Notes under the pieces: model-generated
Database searches by the model: none
The model's input: only the letters and a program-made list of their open reading frames with translations
What the model was told of the DNA's origin: nothing
DNA from: Pseudobdellovibrionaceae bacterium
GTDB taxonomy: Bacteria > Bdellovibrionota > Bdellovibrionia > Bdellovibrionales > JAMPXM01
Assembly: GCA_016791465.1 (NCBI GenBank)
Contig: JAEUWE010000511.1
Location: forward strand, 1 to 12,591
DNA: 12,591 bases
Direction: 5' to 3'
Made by a program: the position numbers and the translations under genes
In this document: positions 6,211 to 12,591 of the stretch, piece by piece
How the letters are laid out: each line of letters opens with the position of its first letter
Position numbering within the stretch: position 1 is the first letter of the stretch

Positions 6211-8697
6211 TTACCGCTTAATGTTTACAGGTTCATCGGAGTTGGTCTTGAGTGGGCGATCGGCGTCCTCGGCTTTACTTGCGCGCGGCAGGCGATCCAT
6301 GGTTTTGCCATAGGGGTCCCGGCCGTCGAAATTGCGCTTCACCCAGTCAATTCGCTCATTGGCTTTGTCGCTCAGGAGCTTCTGCGAGTCTTTCACGCCG
6401 CGAATGATCTTTGGCGTAATAAAGATCACGAGATTCACCTTTTTCTTTGTCGCCGTCTTTGATTTAAAGAGCCAGCCCAAAACCGGGATATCGCCAAGGA
6501 TCGGGATCTTGGTTTCTTCTAAGTCCTCTTGGTCGCGCATCAATCCGCCAAGAACCGCTGTGTCGCCAGAGTTCACGACGATGTTGGTCTTTAAGCTTCG
6601 GTCGGAGACGGCCTGTGTTGAGTCGGCAAGGTTTTTGGCTTTGATCACGACGTTTGAAAGCTGGCGGATGATCTGTTCGAGTTTCAGTCGGACGACATCA
6701 GAGTCAGGGCGGATATAGGGTGTGAGAGTCAGTTTGATTGTCGCATTTTCGAACTGCGTTGATGAGGTCACATTGTTTCCAACGCTGGTCTGGTTGGTTG
6801 CGATCGGGACCTTATCGCCGACTTCGATCATCGCCTCTTCATTATCGAGGGCCATGATGCGCGGAGTGGAGAGAACGTTACTTTCAGTGTTCTGTTGGAG
6901 GAACTTGATGAAAGCAAGTAGCGAAGGGATCTTCACGGTGCTGGTTGTGCCGGGCATCGTGAAGTCAAAAGTTGCACCGCTGCCGAAACCAAGAACAGCG
7001 CCGCTATCGCTTGCGGGGTTGAGGATTGAGGCGAGAGAGCCAGAGGACGAGAATCCTGCGCGGCCTTTCCCGCCCGACGAGGGGTCGAGGTAGTAGTAAG
7101 TGGGGTTCCACGAGCGAGTCTTATCGGTGTTCATCTCCATGATGATCGTTTCAACAAAGACCTGATCGCGTGGAATGTCGATTTTTGAAAGTAGTGACCG
7201 AACGGTCTCGTAATCCTGTTTGGATGCTGTGATCACAAGTGAGTTTGTGTTCTTGTCGGATGTGATCTTTACGTCGCCGCCAAAAATATTCTGGCGATCA
7301 AGCGGTGAGGCCACGCGGCCGAAGGCGCCGCCTCCGGGGCTATTCATGCCGCCGCCCAGGGGAGAGCTGCTGCCAGATGATGAACCGCTTGAACCGGCAA
7401 GACCATTGATGGTGGTCGCGATTTTCTCGGCTTCGCCATAGCGAACGTAGTAAACAAACACGCCGCCGGCTTCGGCTGGGTCGAGTTTGTAATCGAGCTT
7501 TTTGACCAGATCGCGAACCTTCTCGATGCCGGCTTTGTTTCCAACAACGATCAGCGCATTGGTGCGGTCATCAGGAGCAACCAGAGAAAGTTCCTCGGGC
7601 GTTCCACCTGCGGCAGTGCCGCCGCGTGAGCGGAAGCGCGGTGCGGCTGCGCCAAATGCGGGGGCGCCACCGGTGTTTGAGCGAGGGTCTTTATTGATGA
7701 TCTGGTTGATGAGGTCGGCCAAGTCTTTGGCTTTGGCGTGACGAATCGGAAGGACCGCGAGCTGCTCTTCAAAGCCTGGGCGATCGAGTTCGTTTATGAT
7801 CTTCACCATGCGCTCAACGTTTGCGCCGTAGTCGGTGATGAGGATGGAGTTTGTCGGCTCATAGGGCGTCATCTCGCCGTCTTTCGAGGGAAGGACGCGA
7901 AGACGTTTGTTAACTTCTTCAGCCGAGATGTGTTTGAGGTGGATGATGCGAGTGATGTAGATATCGCTCGTTGGCGCGTAGGCACCGGTGTAGGTTTCGA
8001 TCGCGTCGCGCTGGGCGTTTCGCGAAGCCTTCACTTTTAGAAACTTACCATAAGGAACCACGGTAAAGCCGTTGACCGCAAGCGCTGCCAAAAACGCCTT
8101 ATAGGCTTCAGCCACTGTGACTTTGGATGGCGCGATGATGGTGATTTTGCCGCGCACGCCGGGGTCGATAATAAAGTTTTTATTCGTGAGTTGCGAGATG
8201 GCTTTTACGACGTCCGTGATCTCGGCGTTTGGAAAGTTCGCCTCGACGAGATCGGGATAGTTGTCGTCGGTCATGTCCTCGATTTGCGCATCGGCTAAAG
8301 ATGGTGAGCCTTTGGCTGATGTCGTTTTGGTTGGAGCACTTCGGTTGCTATCGTGTTGTTTGGCTCCATTTTGAACGGTTGGGAACTTTCGAATGCTTGA
8401 GCCTGATGAGCCGGAGCCGGAATCGACTCCCGAAGTATCGGCAGGTAGGCCTGCGCTTGGTGCACTGTCGCCACCAACAACGGGCGGAGGTGGGGGTGGG
8501 GCCTGGTTGAAGGTTCCGATCGGTTCTTCGAGCTCGTCGTCAAAAAGATTGTCGAGTTCGTCTTGCGCGAGAGCTTGGCTTGGCGGGATCATCATCAGCA
8601 TTGCCGGAGTGATGACAAGGTGAGACGCCACGATGGCTGTCAGCACCGCTCGTCCGATTTTGTTTTTCTTCATTTTTTCCCCTGACGTCCGTGTCAT
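6211..8697 (-). CDS. gspD: GspD secretin, outer-membrane channel of T2SS
   Basis: This encodes 828 residues from the ATG at 8695-8697. A second ATG at 8671-8673 gives 820. The signal peptide ends near ALAQ (42-45). Residues about 46-143 form an acidic, Pro/Ser/Gly-rich linker with a run of seven prolines. Domains N0 (about 147-225), N1 (245-305), N2 (312-402) and N3 (412-510) follow. The secretin domain spans about 512-765 and includes VLSTPRIMALDNEEA, the family-typical IPILGDIPVLGWLFKS (731-746) and VIFITPKII. Two Gly/Ser-rich inserts sit in N2 (340-367) and N3 (434-460). The tail after 765 could be the S domain for a pilotin. It assembles as a multimeric gate for folded exoproteins. It follows gspC by 30 bases. 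Confidence 0.96.
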   Translation of the reverse strand: MTRTSGEKMKKNKIGRAVLTAIVASHLVITPAMLMMIPPSQALAQDELDNLFDDELEEPIGTFNQAPPPPPPVVGGDSAPSAGLPADTSGVDSGSGSSGSSIRKFPTVQNGAKQHDSNRSAPTKTTSAKGSPSLADAQIEDMTDDNYPDLVEANFPNAEITDVVKAISQLTNKNFIIDPGVRGKITIIAPSKVTVAEAYKAFLAALAVNGFTVVPYGKFLKVKASRNAQRDAIETYTGAYAPTSDIYITRIIHLKHISAEEVNKRLRVLPSKDGEMTPYEPTNSILITDYGANVERMVKIINELDRPGFEEQLAVLPIRHAKAKDLADLINQIINKDPRSNTGGAPAFGAAAPRFRSRGGTAAGGTPEELSLVAPDDRTNALIVVGNKAGIEKVRDLVKKLDYKLDPAEAGGVFVYYVRYGEAEKIATTINGLAGSSGSSSGSSSPLGGGMNSPGGGAFGRVASPLDRQNIFGGDVKITSDKNTNSLVITASKQDYETVRSLLSKIDIPRDQVFVETIIMEMNTDKTRSWNPTYYYLDPSSGGKGRAGFSSSGSLASILNPASDSGAVLGFGSGATFDFTMPGTTSTVKIPSLLAFIKFLQQNTESNVLSTPRIMALDNEEAMIEVGDKVPIATNQTSVGNNVTSSTQFENATIKLTLTPYIRPDSDVVRLKLEQIIRQLSNVVIKAKNLADSTQAVSDRSLKTNIVVNSGDTAVLGGLMRDQEDLEETKIPILGDIPVLGWLFKSKTATKKKVNLVIFITPKIIRGVKDSQKLLSDKANERIDWVKRNFDGRDPYGKTMDRLPRASKAEDADRPLKTNSDEPVNIKR

Positions 8698-8710
8698 GAG
8701 ATCCCTCTTC
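8674..8710 (-). promoter_or_regulatory. Two tandem ribosome sites for gspD
   Basis: On the minus strand, AAGAGGG lies about 6 bases before the ATG at 8697, and CAGGGG lies about 6 bases before the in-frame ATG at 8673. Both are acceptable ribosome sites. The downstream start gives a shorter, typical signal peptide beginning MKKNKIGRAV; the upstream one adds MTRTSGEK. The sequence does not decide between them. Confidence 0.5.
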
Positions 8711-8727
8711 GTTAATGACTCAATTGA

Positions 8728-9621
8728 CTACTGAATTGTGAAGTTCGAAGTTTCTTTTCTGCCACCGCGCTCAAACCCAAGATTGATCGTCGATGCGTTT
8801 CCGCGAAGCGATTGAAAGAGCTCCATCGCTTTGGCGGGGCTATCGATTTTCTCGCCGTTCACTGTTTCAATGCAATCGCCGCGGCGTACGCCAAGAGATT
8901 CGAAGACGCTGCCGGCCTGCATTTCAGCGATATTGAAGCACTCGACATTGCCGTTGGGGCCAATGCGAGGAACGGCTCTGGCCTGCTGAAGGATGGCGGG
9001 AAGGTCGGCAAGGTAGCGATTTAGATCATCGCGTTTAATCGTGCGATCTGTTTCGTTGGTGGCGATGATGCCGGGCGCGACTTCTTGTTGGTGCGAGCTC
9101 ACGCCAAACGAAATCGTCGACTCATCTTTGAGTTCGACATACTCAAGTCGCCCGCTGCCATTGTTGCGGAAAACGACTTTCGAGCGTTCGATGGTTTTGA
9201 TCGTTCCCATGCTATCGGGCAGTTCGCCTTCAACACGAATGGCGATGACCTCATTTTTGTTTTTAAGACTGAGCGTTGCAACTGAGCGCGCGGGATTTGA
9301 GTGGACCAATGTGCCCACGAGTTGAATTGGGAGCTGTGTTGGAACGGGGAGATTCTGATCTTGTTTTCCGTCTTTGGCGCCACCCAATGGATCTGGGATT
9401 TTTTGATCGGCCGAAAAAATATTGCGGTTTGCGATCGGTTGATAGCGTTCGCGTCCTACATATTGCGGCATCCGCGGTCGGGCCGGTCGAACGGCAGGGG
9501 CCTCGCCCGGCAGAAGTTTCTCGCGAAACGACAAAATCGTGAGATCCGCTGCGGCGTAACCCAGCGTGATCAGAAGGAGAAAGACAGCCAATGTCTCAAG
9601 TCGAGGGCGATCAGACTTCAT
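8728..9621 (-). CDS. gspC: GspC inner-membrane protein of T2SS
   Basis: This encodes 297 residues, about the usual GspC size. A single membrane helix (about 9-30) follows a short cytoplasmic N-terminus. A Pro-rich linker (38-55) leads into the homology region (about 60-170), with the family-typical IANRNIFSAD (63-72) and LPIQLVGTL (97-105). The C-terminal part (about 200-297) is a PDZ-like domain with AGSVFESLGVRRGDCIETVNGEKI (236-259). GspC bridges the inner-membrane platform and the GspD periplasmic domains, and its PDZ domain is implicated in substrate recognition. It is the first gene of the T2SS series, with gspD following 30 bases later. The ATG at 9619-9621 has GAAGGG very close upstream. 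Confidence 0.93.
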   Translation of the reverse strand: MKSDRPRLETLAVFLLLITLGYAAADLTILSFREKLLPGEAPAVRPARPRMPQYVGRERYQPIANRNIFSADQKIPDPLGGAKDGKQDQNLPVPTQLPIQLVGTLVHSNPARSVATLSLKNKNEVIAIRVEGELPDSMGTIKTIERSKVVFRNNGSGRLEYVELKDESTISFGVSSHQQEVAPGIIATNETDRTIKRDDLNRYLADLPAILQQARAVPRIGPNGNVECFNIAEMQAGSVFESLGVRRGDCIETVNGEKIDSPAKAMELFQSLRGNASTINLGFERGGRKETSNFTIQ

Positions 9622-9702
9622 GTCCCTTCAAGACTAACAGAGAGAACGCGGCGCTCGGCACATGATTGAGGTCGAGCCCGACCGAGGTCTGGGTGTCACG
9701 GT

Positions 9703-9731
9703 ATTGCACAGGAGCCTTGAAAGAACTGCAA
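9703..9731 (-). promoter_or_regulatory. Candidate promoter for gspC-D-E
   Basis: On the minus strand TTGCAG (9726-9731), a 17-base spacer and TGCAAT (9703-9708) each match 4 of 6 sigma70 consensus bases, giving a leader of about 75 bases before gspC. It lies in the 226-bp divergent gap (9622-9847), where promoters for both directions are expected. I saw no convincing promoter for the plus-strand gene. Confidence 0.25.
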
Positions 9732-9847
9732 GGCTGGGCCCCCCATGGGCATCGTCAGCTCGAATACATTGGGAGAAGAGCATGAAATGGGCTGGCACGA
9801 AGGCTGCTCTACTGACAAATAACGGCACTCAATAAGGGGAACAGTCG

Positions 9848-10723
9848 ATGAGTAACGTACGGTCAATTCAGGGGCGTTTGGCAGGTGGGGCGGTTGTCAG
9901 TCAGTCTTCGAGCTATCTCGTGGGTCTTCCTGTCAATCAAACGGGAGTCATCTTTGCGGGTCGCAATGGCTTGGATTTTTTAGAACTGCGTTTTGGAGCC
10001 GTGCGAATTCCAGAGGTCACTCTGCGCATTCGCGAGGCTCAGCGGATTCTCGATGGTCTCGAGATCGAGCGCATTGATTTGATGGGATCAATCATCGTCG
10101 AAGATGATTCGTTCTCAAGAAACAGTAAACTTAAAGCGCTGTTGGCGTCTGTTATTCAAGTTGGACTTTATGATCGTCTTTTAAAGACGCAGCGAGCTCC
10201 CGATGTTTTGGTGGGACCTGCGGTCGGCGATTCAGCGCTGATGGTGTGTGCCGGTCAAATTTCGTTTGAGAACTTTGTCGCGTCGTCTGAGGCGCTTCAA
10301 GCTTTGCGCAGTCGCGACGCGGCTCCGCTGGCTCCAGTTCAAGACGGGCTTTTGCCGATGGGACTTGCCGGCGGCATCGGGCTTCCATTGCCTGCGATCC
10401 AGGCGCCGCTTGTGATGACGACTTTGGCGTCGATGAACTCGACAGAGTACCGCGCTTACGTCCGTTCAGAGGATGGCGGTTTTGTTGAGGTCGGTCAGCC
10501 GGTCTTGGATATCAAAAAGCTTTTGGCCGAAGTTGTTGAGCACCAAATGGTTCAGCGTTTCATCAACGTGGGCCCGGCGGCAGTTATTTCGGCGCAGGAC
10601 TGCGAGCAGATTGCAGAGTCTGCCGGTACGGATGAAGTGACGGTGATCGATTCGATCGATCTCGATCCGATGCTCAACTGGTTCTGGAAGCAAGTGCGCC
10701 CAGCGAGTGGTTTTGCTCAGTAG
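9848..10723 (+). CDS. Degenerate malonyl-CoA:ACP transacylase-like (FabD-fold) protein, probably catalytically inactive
   Basis: This encodes 291 residues from an ATG with AAGGGG 8 bases upstream. Compared from memory with FabD (about 310 residues), several segments line up in order. GVIFAGRNG (33-41) sits where FabD has its FPGQGSQ loop. NSKLKALLASVIQVGLYDRL (92-111) matches the helix before the active site. APDVLVGPAVGDSALMVCAG (117-136) matches the nucleophile elbow, and FINVGPAAV (238-246) matches the C-terminal VGPG motif. The GHSxG elbow is GPAVG, so the Ser nucleophile and its His are replaced by Ala and Pro. The only histidine (232) is not where the catalytic His should be, and the segment 150-180 is too short to hold the small ferredoxin-like subdomain. 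No signal peptide or membrane helix is evident. It is likely a cytoplasmic pseudoenzyme or binding protein of unknown role, divergent from gspC. Confidence 0.6.
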   Translation: MSNVRSIQGRLAGGAVVSQSSSYLVGLPVNQTGVIFAGRNGLDFLELRFGAVRIPEVTLRIREAQRILDGLEIERIDLMGSIIVEDDSFSRNSKLKALLASVIQVGLYDRLLKTQRAPDVLVGPAVGDSALMVCAGQISFENFVASSEALQALRSRDAAPLAPVQDGLLPMGLAGGIGLPLPAIQAPLVMTTLASMNSTEYRAYVRSEDGGFVEVGQPVLDIKKLLAEVVEHQMVQRFINVGPAAVISAQDCEQIAESAGTDEVTVIDSIDLDPMLNWFWKQVRPASGFAQ

Positions 10724-10745
10724 GTTTGAAGTGAGTGACACGTTA

Positions 10746-10767
10746 CAGCTTCCGGCGCCGGAAGCTG
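10746..10767. repeat. Perfect 22-bp palindrome between convergent genes
   Basis: The half-site CAGCTTCCGGC (10746-10756) is followed directly by its exact reverse complement (10757-10767). As RNA it would form a 9-bp GC-rich stem with a 4-base loop. It lies in the 69-bp gap between the stops of the FabD-like gene and the adenosyltransferase gene. Neither strand has a T-run after it, so it is not a standard intrinsic terminator. It may still act as a bidirectional 3' stem-loop or as a protein-binding site. Confidence 0.7.
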
Positions 10768-10792
10768 AGGGGCGTCATTCGATATTCGGAAC

Positions 10793-11404
10793 TTACGTCT
10801 TTCCATTCCAAACCGGCTCGGTAACGCCGGCCATGCGATTCAGGTGGCGGGCGAGAACAAAGAAGTAGTCATTCATTCTATTGATATGTCGAACAATCTC
10901 CTCAAGCCAATCGGGCGAGGGTTGGCCGCTTGAGAGCGCAACGATCGCGCGCTCGGCGCGACGGGCGATCGTCCGTGCCATATGAGCTTGGGCCGCTGCC
11001 GGTGTGCCGCCTGGCAAAACGAAATTTTTGAGTGGCTCAAGATCGGTGGACATGCGATCCATCCATTGTTCCATGGCTGTGACGTCATCGGATTTGAGTT
11101 TTGGAAGCTTGGCGCGAAGGCTTGTGTTCTCGGCTTCCGTTGCAAGCTGGCCTCCCATGACGAAAAGCTGGGCCTGGAGATTGCGGAGTTCGTCGCAGAC
11201 GCGGTTGATTTCCATCGAAGCGTGAGTTGGCCAGCGATGTGCTTCGGCGGTGGCAATGAGCACGCCAAGAACGCTGTTGAGCTCATCGAGCGTGCCATAG
11301 GCTTCAAGTCGAGGATCGTTTTTGCCGACGCGCGTTCCGCCAAAGAGCGAGGTCGTACCCTTGTCGCCGGTGCGCGTGTAGACTTTGGGACTTCCAGTTG
11401 TCAT
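10793..11404 (-). CDS. PduO-type cob(I)alamin adenosyltransferase
   Basis: This encodes 203 residues from the ATG at 11402-11404, with a strong AAGGAG 8 bases upstream. The N-terminal ATP-binding stretch is complete: YTRTGDKGTTSLFGGTRV (9-26). It is followed by AYGTLDELNSVLG (35-47), LPGG (130-133), the arginine-rich RRAERAIV (148-155) and NRMNDYFFVLARHLNR (175-190), all characteristic of the PduO/MMAB family. The usual RLSDYLF is MNDYFF here, a mild change. The enzyme transfers the 5'-deoxyadenosyl group of ATP to cob(I)alamin to make adenosylcobalamin, in the cytoplasm. No cobalamin biosynthesis or B12-dependent enzyme gene is in the window, so a salvage role serving a distant enzyme such as methylmalonyl-CoA mutase is only inference. 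It starts 48 bp from the divergent gene at 11453. Confidence 0.93.
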   Translation of the reverse strand: MTTGSPKVYTRTGDKGTTSLFGGTRVGKNDPRLEAYGTLDELNSVLGVLIATAEAHRWPTHASMEINRVCDELRNLQAQLFVMGGQLATEAENTSLRAKLPKLKSDDVTAMEQWMDRMSTDLEPLKNFVLPGGTPAAAQAHMARTIARRAERAIVALSSGQPSPDWLEEIVRHINRMNDYFFVLARHLNRMAGVTEPVWNGKT

Positions 11405-11452
11405 GCTGATCGCTCCTTCAAGAGATTTCCTTCTAAAGGAGCGGAGCGCATT

Positions 11453-12304
11453 ATGCCCGTCAAGAGTTTCGTTGAGTTTGTGAAGCGTCGAGGCCCGGGT
11501 TTTAAACCGCTACTGGTAACGCTTCCGCATTCTGGCGAACTCATTCCTCCGGAAGCGGCATGGCTAAAGGCATTGCCTGAGCGCCTGCTCATGTACGACG
11601 TCGATCGCTACGTCGATGAGCTTTACGAGCCAATTTTAAGCAAGCTCGGGATTCCGACAGTGGTTGCTCCGTACCATCGCTATGCCTGTGATCTCAATCG
11701 ACTGGCGTCGGACGTCGATGAGATGAGCGTCATTGGTTCAACGAACAAGCGTGGAATGTTCCCGCGGGGGCTTCACTGGGCGATCACAACAGAGGGCGAG
11801 CCGTTGATGCCGGGTCCGATTCCTGTCGAGACTCATCGCGCAATTCTGGCGCGGTGCTTTGATCCGTTTCATCGGGCTGTGTGCGAAGTGGCCGGCGTTG
11901 TGCGGCGCGCGCATGGCGCGAATGCTTCGCTGTATCATTTGGATCTGCATTCGATGCCGAGCTTTGGGACTCGAGAGCATCGAGATCCGGGGTCTTGGCG
12001 AGCCGACCTTGTGGTTTCGAATCAAGATGGAAAGAGTTCTTCGAGTCGGTTCTTTCAGCTTGTTTGCGAAGCTGGGCGTGCGCAAGGGTTCACCGTCGCT
12101 GAAAATTGGCCCTATAAGGGCGGGCGAATCACAGAGTTTTATGGGCGTCCGGCGGAGGGGTGGGAGACGATTCAGATCGAGCTCAACCGCAAACTCTATA
12201 TGAACGAATACACGAAGCGAAAGAACGCACTGCCCTTTCGCGAGACTCAGCTTCGAGTCTGTCGGATGCTCGAGCAGATTGAGGCACAGCTTTCGGGAAT
12301 GTGA
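11453..12304 (+). CDS. N-formylglutamate amidohydrolase family protein
   Basis: This encodes 283 residues from the ATG at 11453, with GGAG 6 bases upstream and a second AAGGAG before it. A much longer in-frame reading upstream is antisense to the adenosyltransferase gene and is rejected. Family motifs are clear: VTLPHSGELIPPE (22-34), YDVDRYVDELY (48-58), RYACDLNR (76-83), LDLHSMPS (163-170), NWPYKGGRITEFYG (218-231) and IQIELNRKLYM (240-250). The conserved His, Asp and Glu residues match a metal-dependent hydrolase. Family members such as HutG release formate from N-formyl-L-glutamate in histidine degradation, but no hut genes are nearby. The substrate could differ: many members are annotated by homology only. 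A terminator follows. Confidence 0.9.
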   Translation: MPVKSFVEFVKRRGPGFKPLLVTLPHSGELIPPEAAWLKALPERLLMYDVDRYVDELYEPILSKLGIPTVVAPYHRYACDLNRLASDVDEMSVIGSTNKRGMFPRGLHWAITTEGEPLMPGPIPVETHRAILARCFDPFHRAVCEVAGVVRRAHGANASLYHLDLHSMPSFGTREHRDPGSWRADLVVSNQDGKSSSSRFFQLVCEAGRAQGFTVAENWPYKGGRITEFYGRPAEGWETIQIELNRKLYMNEYTKRKNALPFRETQLRVCRMLEQIEAQLSGM

Positions 12305-12330
12305 AACTTGCTTTAAATTTGTGCGAAATT

Positions 12331-12366
12331 GCCGGTTCTCAAAAAGAACGGCTTATCTTTTTTCTC
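12331..12366 (+). terminator. Intrinsic terminator after the N-formylglutamate amidohydrolase gene
   Basis: GCCGGTTCT (12331-12339), loop CAAAA, then AGAACGGC (12345-12352) forms an 8-bp stem with one bulged G. TTATCTTTTTTCT follows, ending with a run of six T. It begins 27 bases after the stop codon, as expected for a rho-independent terminator, and separates this gene from the ResB-like gene. Confidence 0.85.
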
Positions 12367-12379
12367 GCAATGGGATTAG

Positions 12380-12591
12380 ATGCGGGGCATGTCATCAAGG
12401 CGCACGCTCTTTCGTAAAGTTATTCGCGAGCTGGCGAGTCTGAAACTCGCTGTTCTTATCATTATTTCGATTGGCGTTGTGACCGCGTGGGGAACGATCG
12501 TCGAGGCACGATTTGATGCGCTCGCCGCGAAGAAAATAGTTTATTCGTCGATTTGGATGACGATACCGATGACAGCACTGGTGATCTGTCT
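12380..12591 (+). CDS. resB: ResB-like cytochrome c biogenesis protein, N-terminal part only
   Basis: This is a partial gene; about 70 codons are visible before the right edge. In-frame ATGs exist at 12380 and 12389, with a stop codon directly before 12380. A GGGA sits 4 bases before 12380, whereas the second ATG has no properly spaced site, so 12380 is slightly preferred. After a basic N-terminus comes LASLKLAVLIIISIGVVTAW, then GTIVEARFDALAAKKIVYSS and a second hydrophobic stretch. The pattern LxSLKL, membrane helix, GTIVE, AAxxxIY is typical of ResB/Ccs1. ResB works with the cytochrome c synthase subunit ResC/CcsA to attach haem to apocytochrome c in the periplasm. A ccsA gene would be expected beyond the edge. 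Confidence 0.8.
   Translation, partial: MRGMSSRRTLFRKVIRELASLKLAVLIIISIGVVTAWGTIVEARFDALAAKKIVYSSIWMTIPMTALVIC

Noticed and set aside
9780..9847. A plus-strand promoter for the FabD-like gene
   Set aside because: The best match (CTGGCA, 17 bases, ACAAAT) is too poor at the -10 to list as a feature.
11411..11443. An 8-bp inverted repeat (CGCTCCTT / AAGGAGCG) in the adenosyltransferase-amidohydrolase gap
   Set aside because: Both arms are the Shine-Dalgarno regions of the divergent genes, so the symmetry is expected and needs no operator.
10982..11452. A 157-codon in-frame upstream extension of the N-formylglutamate amidohydrolase gene
   Set aside because: It is antisense to the well-supported adenosyltransferase gene, and a good ribosome site precedes the ATG at 11453, where the family similarity begins.

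Overview
The window reads as a chromosomal segment of a Gram-negative bacterium. It carries most of a type II secretion system (T2SS) on the minus strand, a Tat-exported protein and periplasmic or outer-membrane components. Moderate GC content, dense packing and this gene mix would fit Bdellovibrionota or a related former 'deltaproteobacterial' lineage. That placement is an inference from general character, not from a marker gene.

Layout: positions 1-9621 hold a T2SS locus read right to left: gspC (inner-membrane clamp), gspD (secretin), gspE (ATPase), then gspF (platform protein), gspG (major pseudopilin), gspH, gspI and the start of gspJ (minor pseudopilins), which runs off the left edge. 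The series is broken between gspE and gspF by one gene on the plus strand (about 3324-4499). It encodes a Tat-signal, probably beta-propeller protein resembling the DUF1513 family. Spacing is very tight within gspH-gspI-gspJ and gspD-gspE (1-base gaps or a 4-base stop/start overlap), which implies translational coupling. The gspG-gspF gap and the two divergent gaps hold promoter-like sequences, so the locus may be two or three transcription units.

Divergent from gspC is a 291-codon plus-strand gene (9848-10723). Its product looks like a shortened malonyl-CoA:ACP transacylase (FabD fold) that has lost the nucleophile motif and other catalytic positions. This is the most unusual item in the window. 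It ends in a short convergent gap containing a perfect 22-bp palindrome, facing a PduO-type cob(I)alamin adenosyltransferase gene on the minus strand (10793-11404).

From 11453 rightward on the plus strand lies an N-formylglutamate amidohydrolase-family gene, a clear intrinsic terminator (12331-12366), and the first part of a ResB-like cytochrome c biogenesis gene cut by the right edge.

Together, the gsp genes would build a pseudopilus-driven machine that moves folded periplasmic proteins through the GspD outer-membrane channel. The right-hand genes look like ordinary metabolic and housekeeping functions. No RNA genes, insertion sequences, CRISPR arrays or phage genes were recognised. No gene-free stretch exceeds 300 bases; the longest is the 226-bp gspC/9848 divergent gap.
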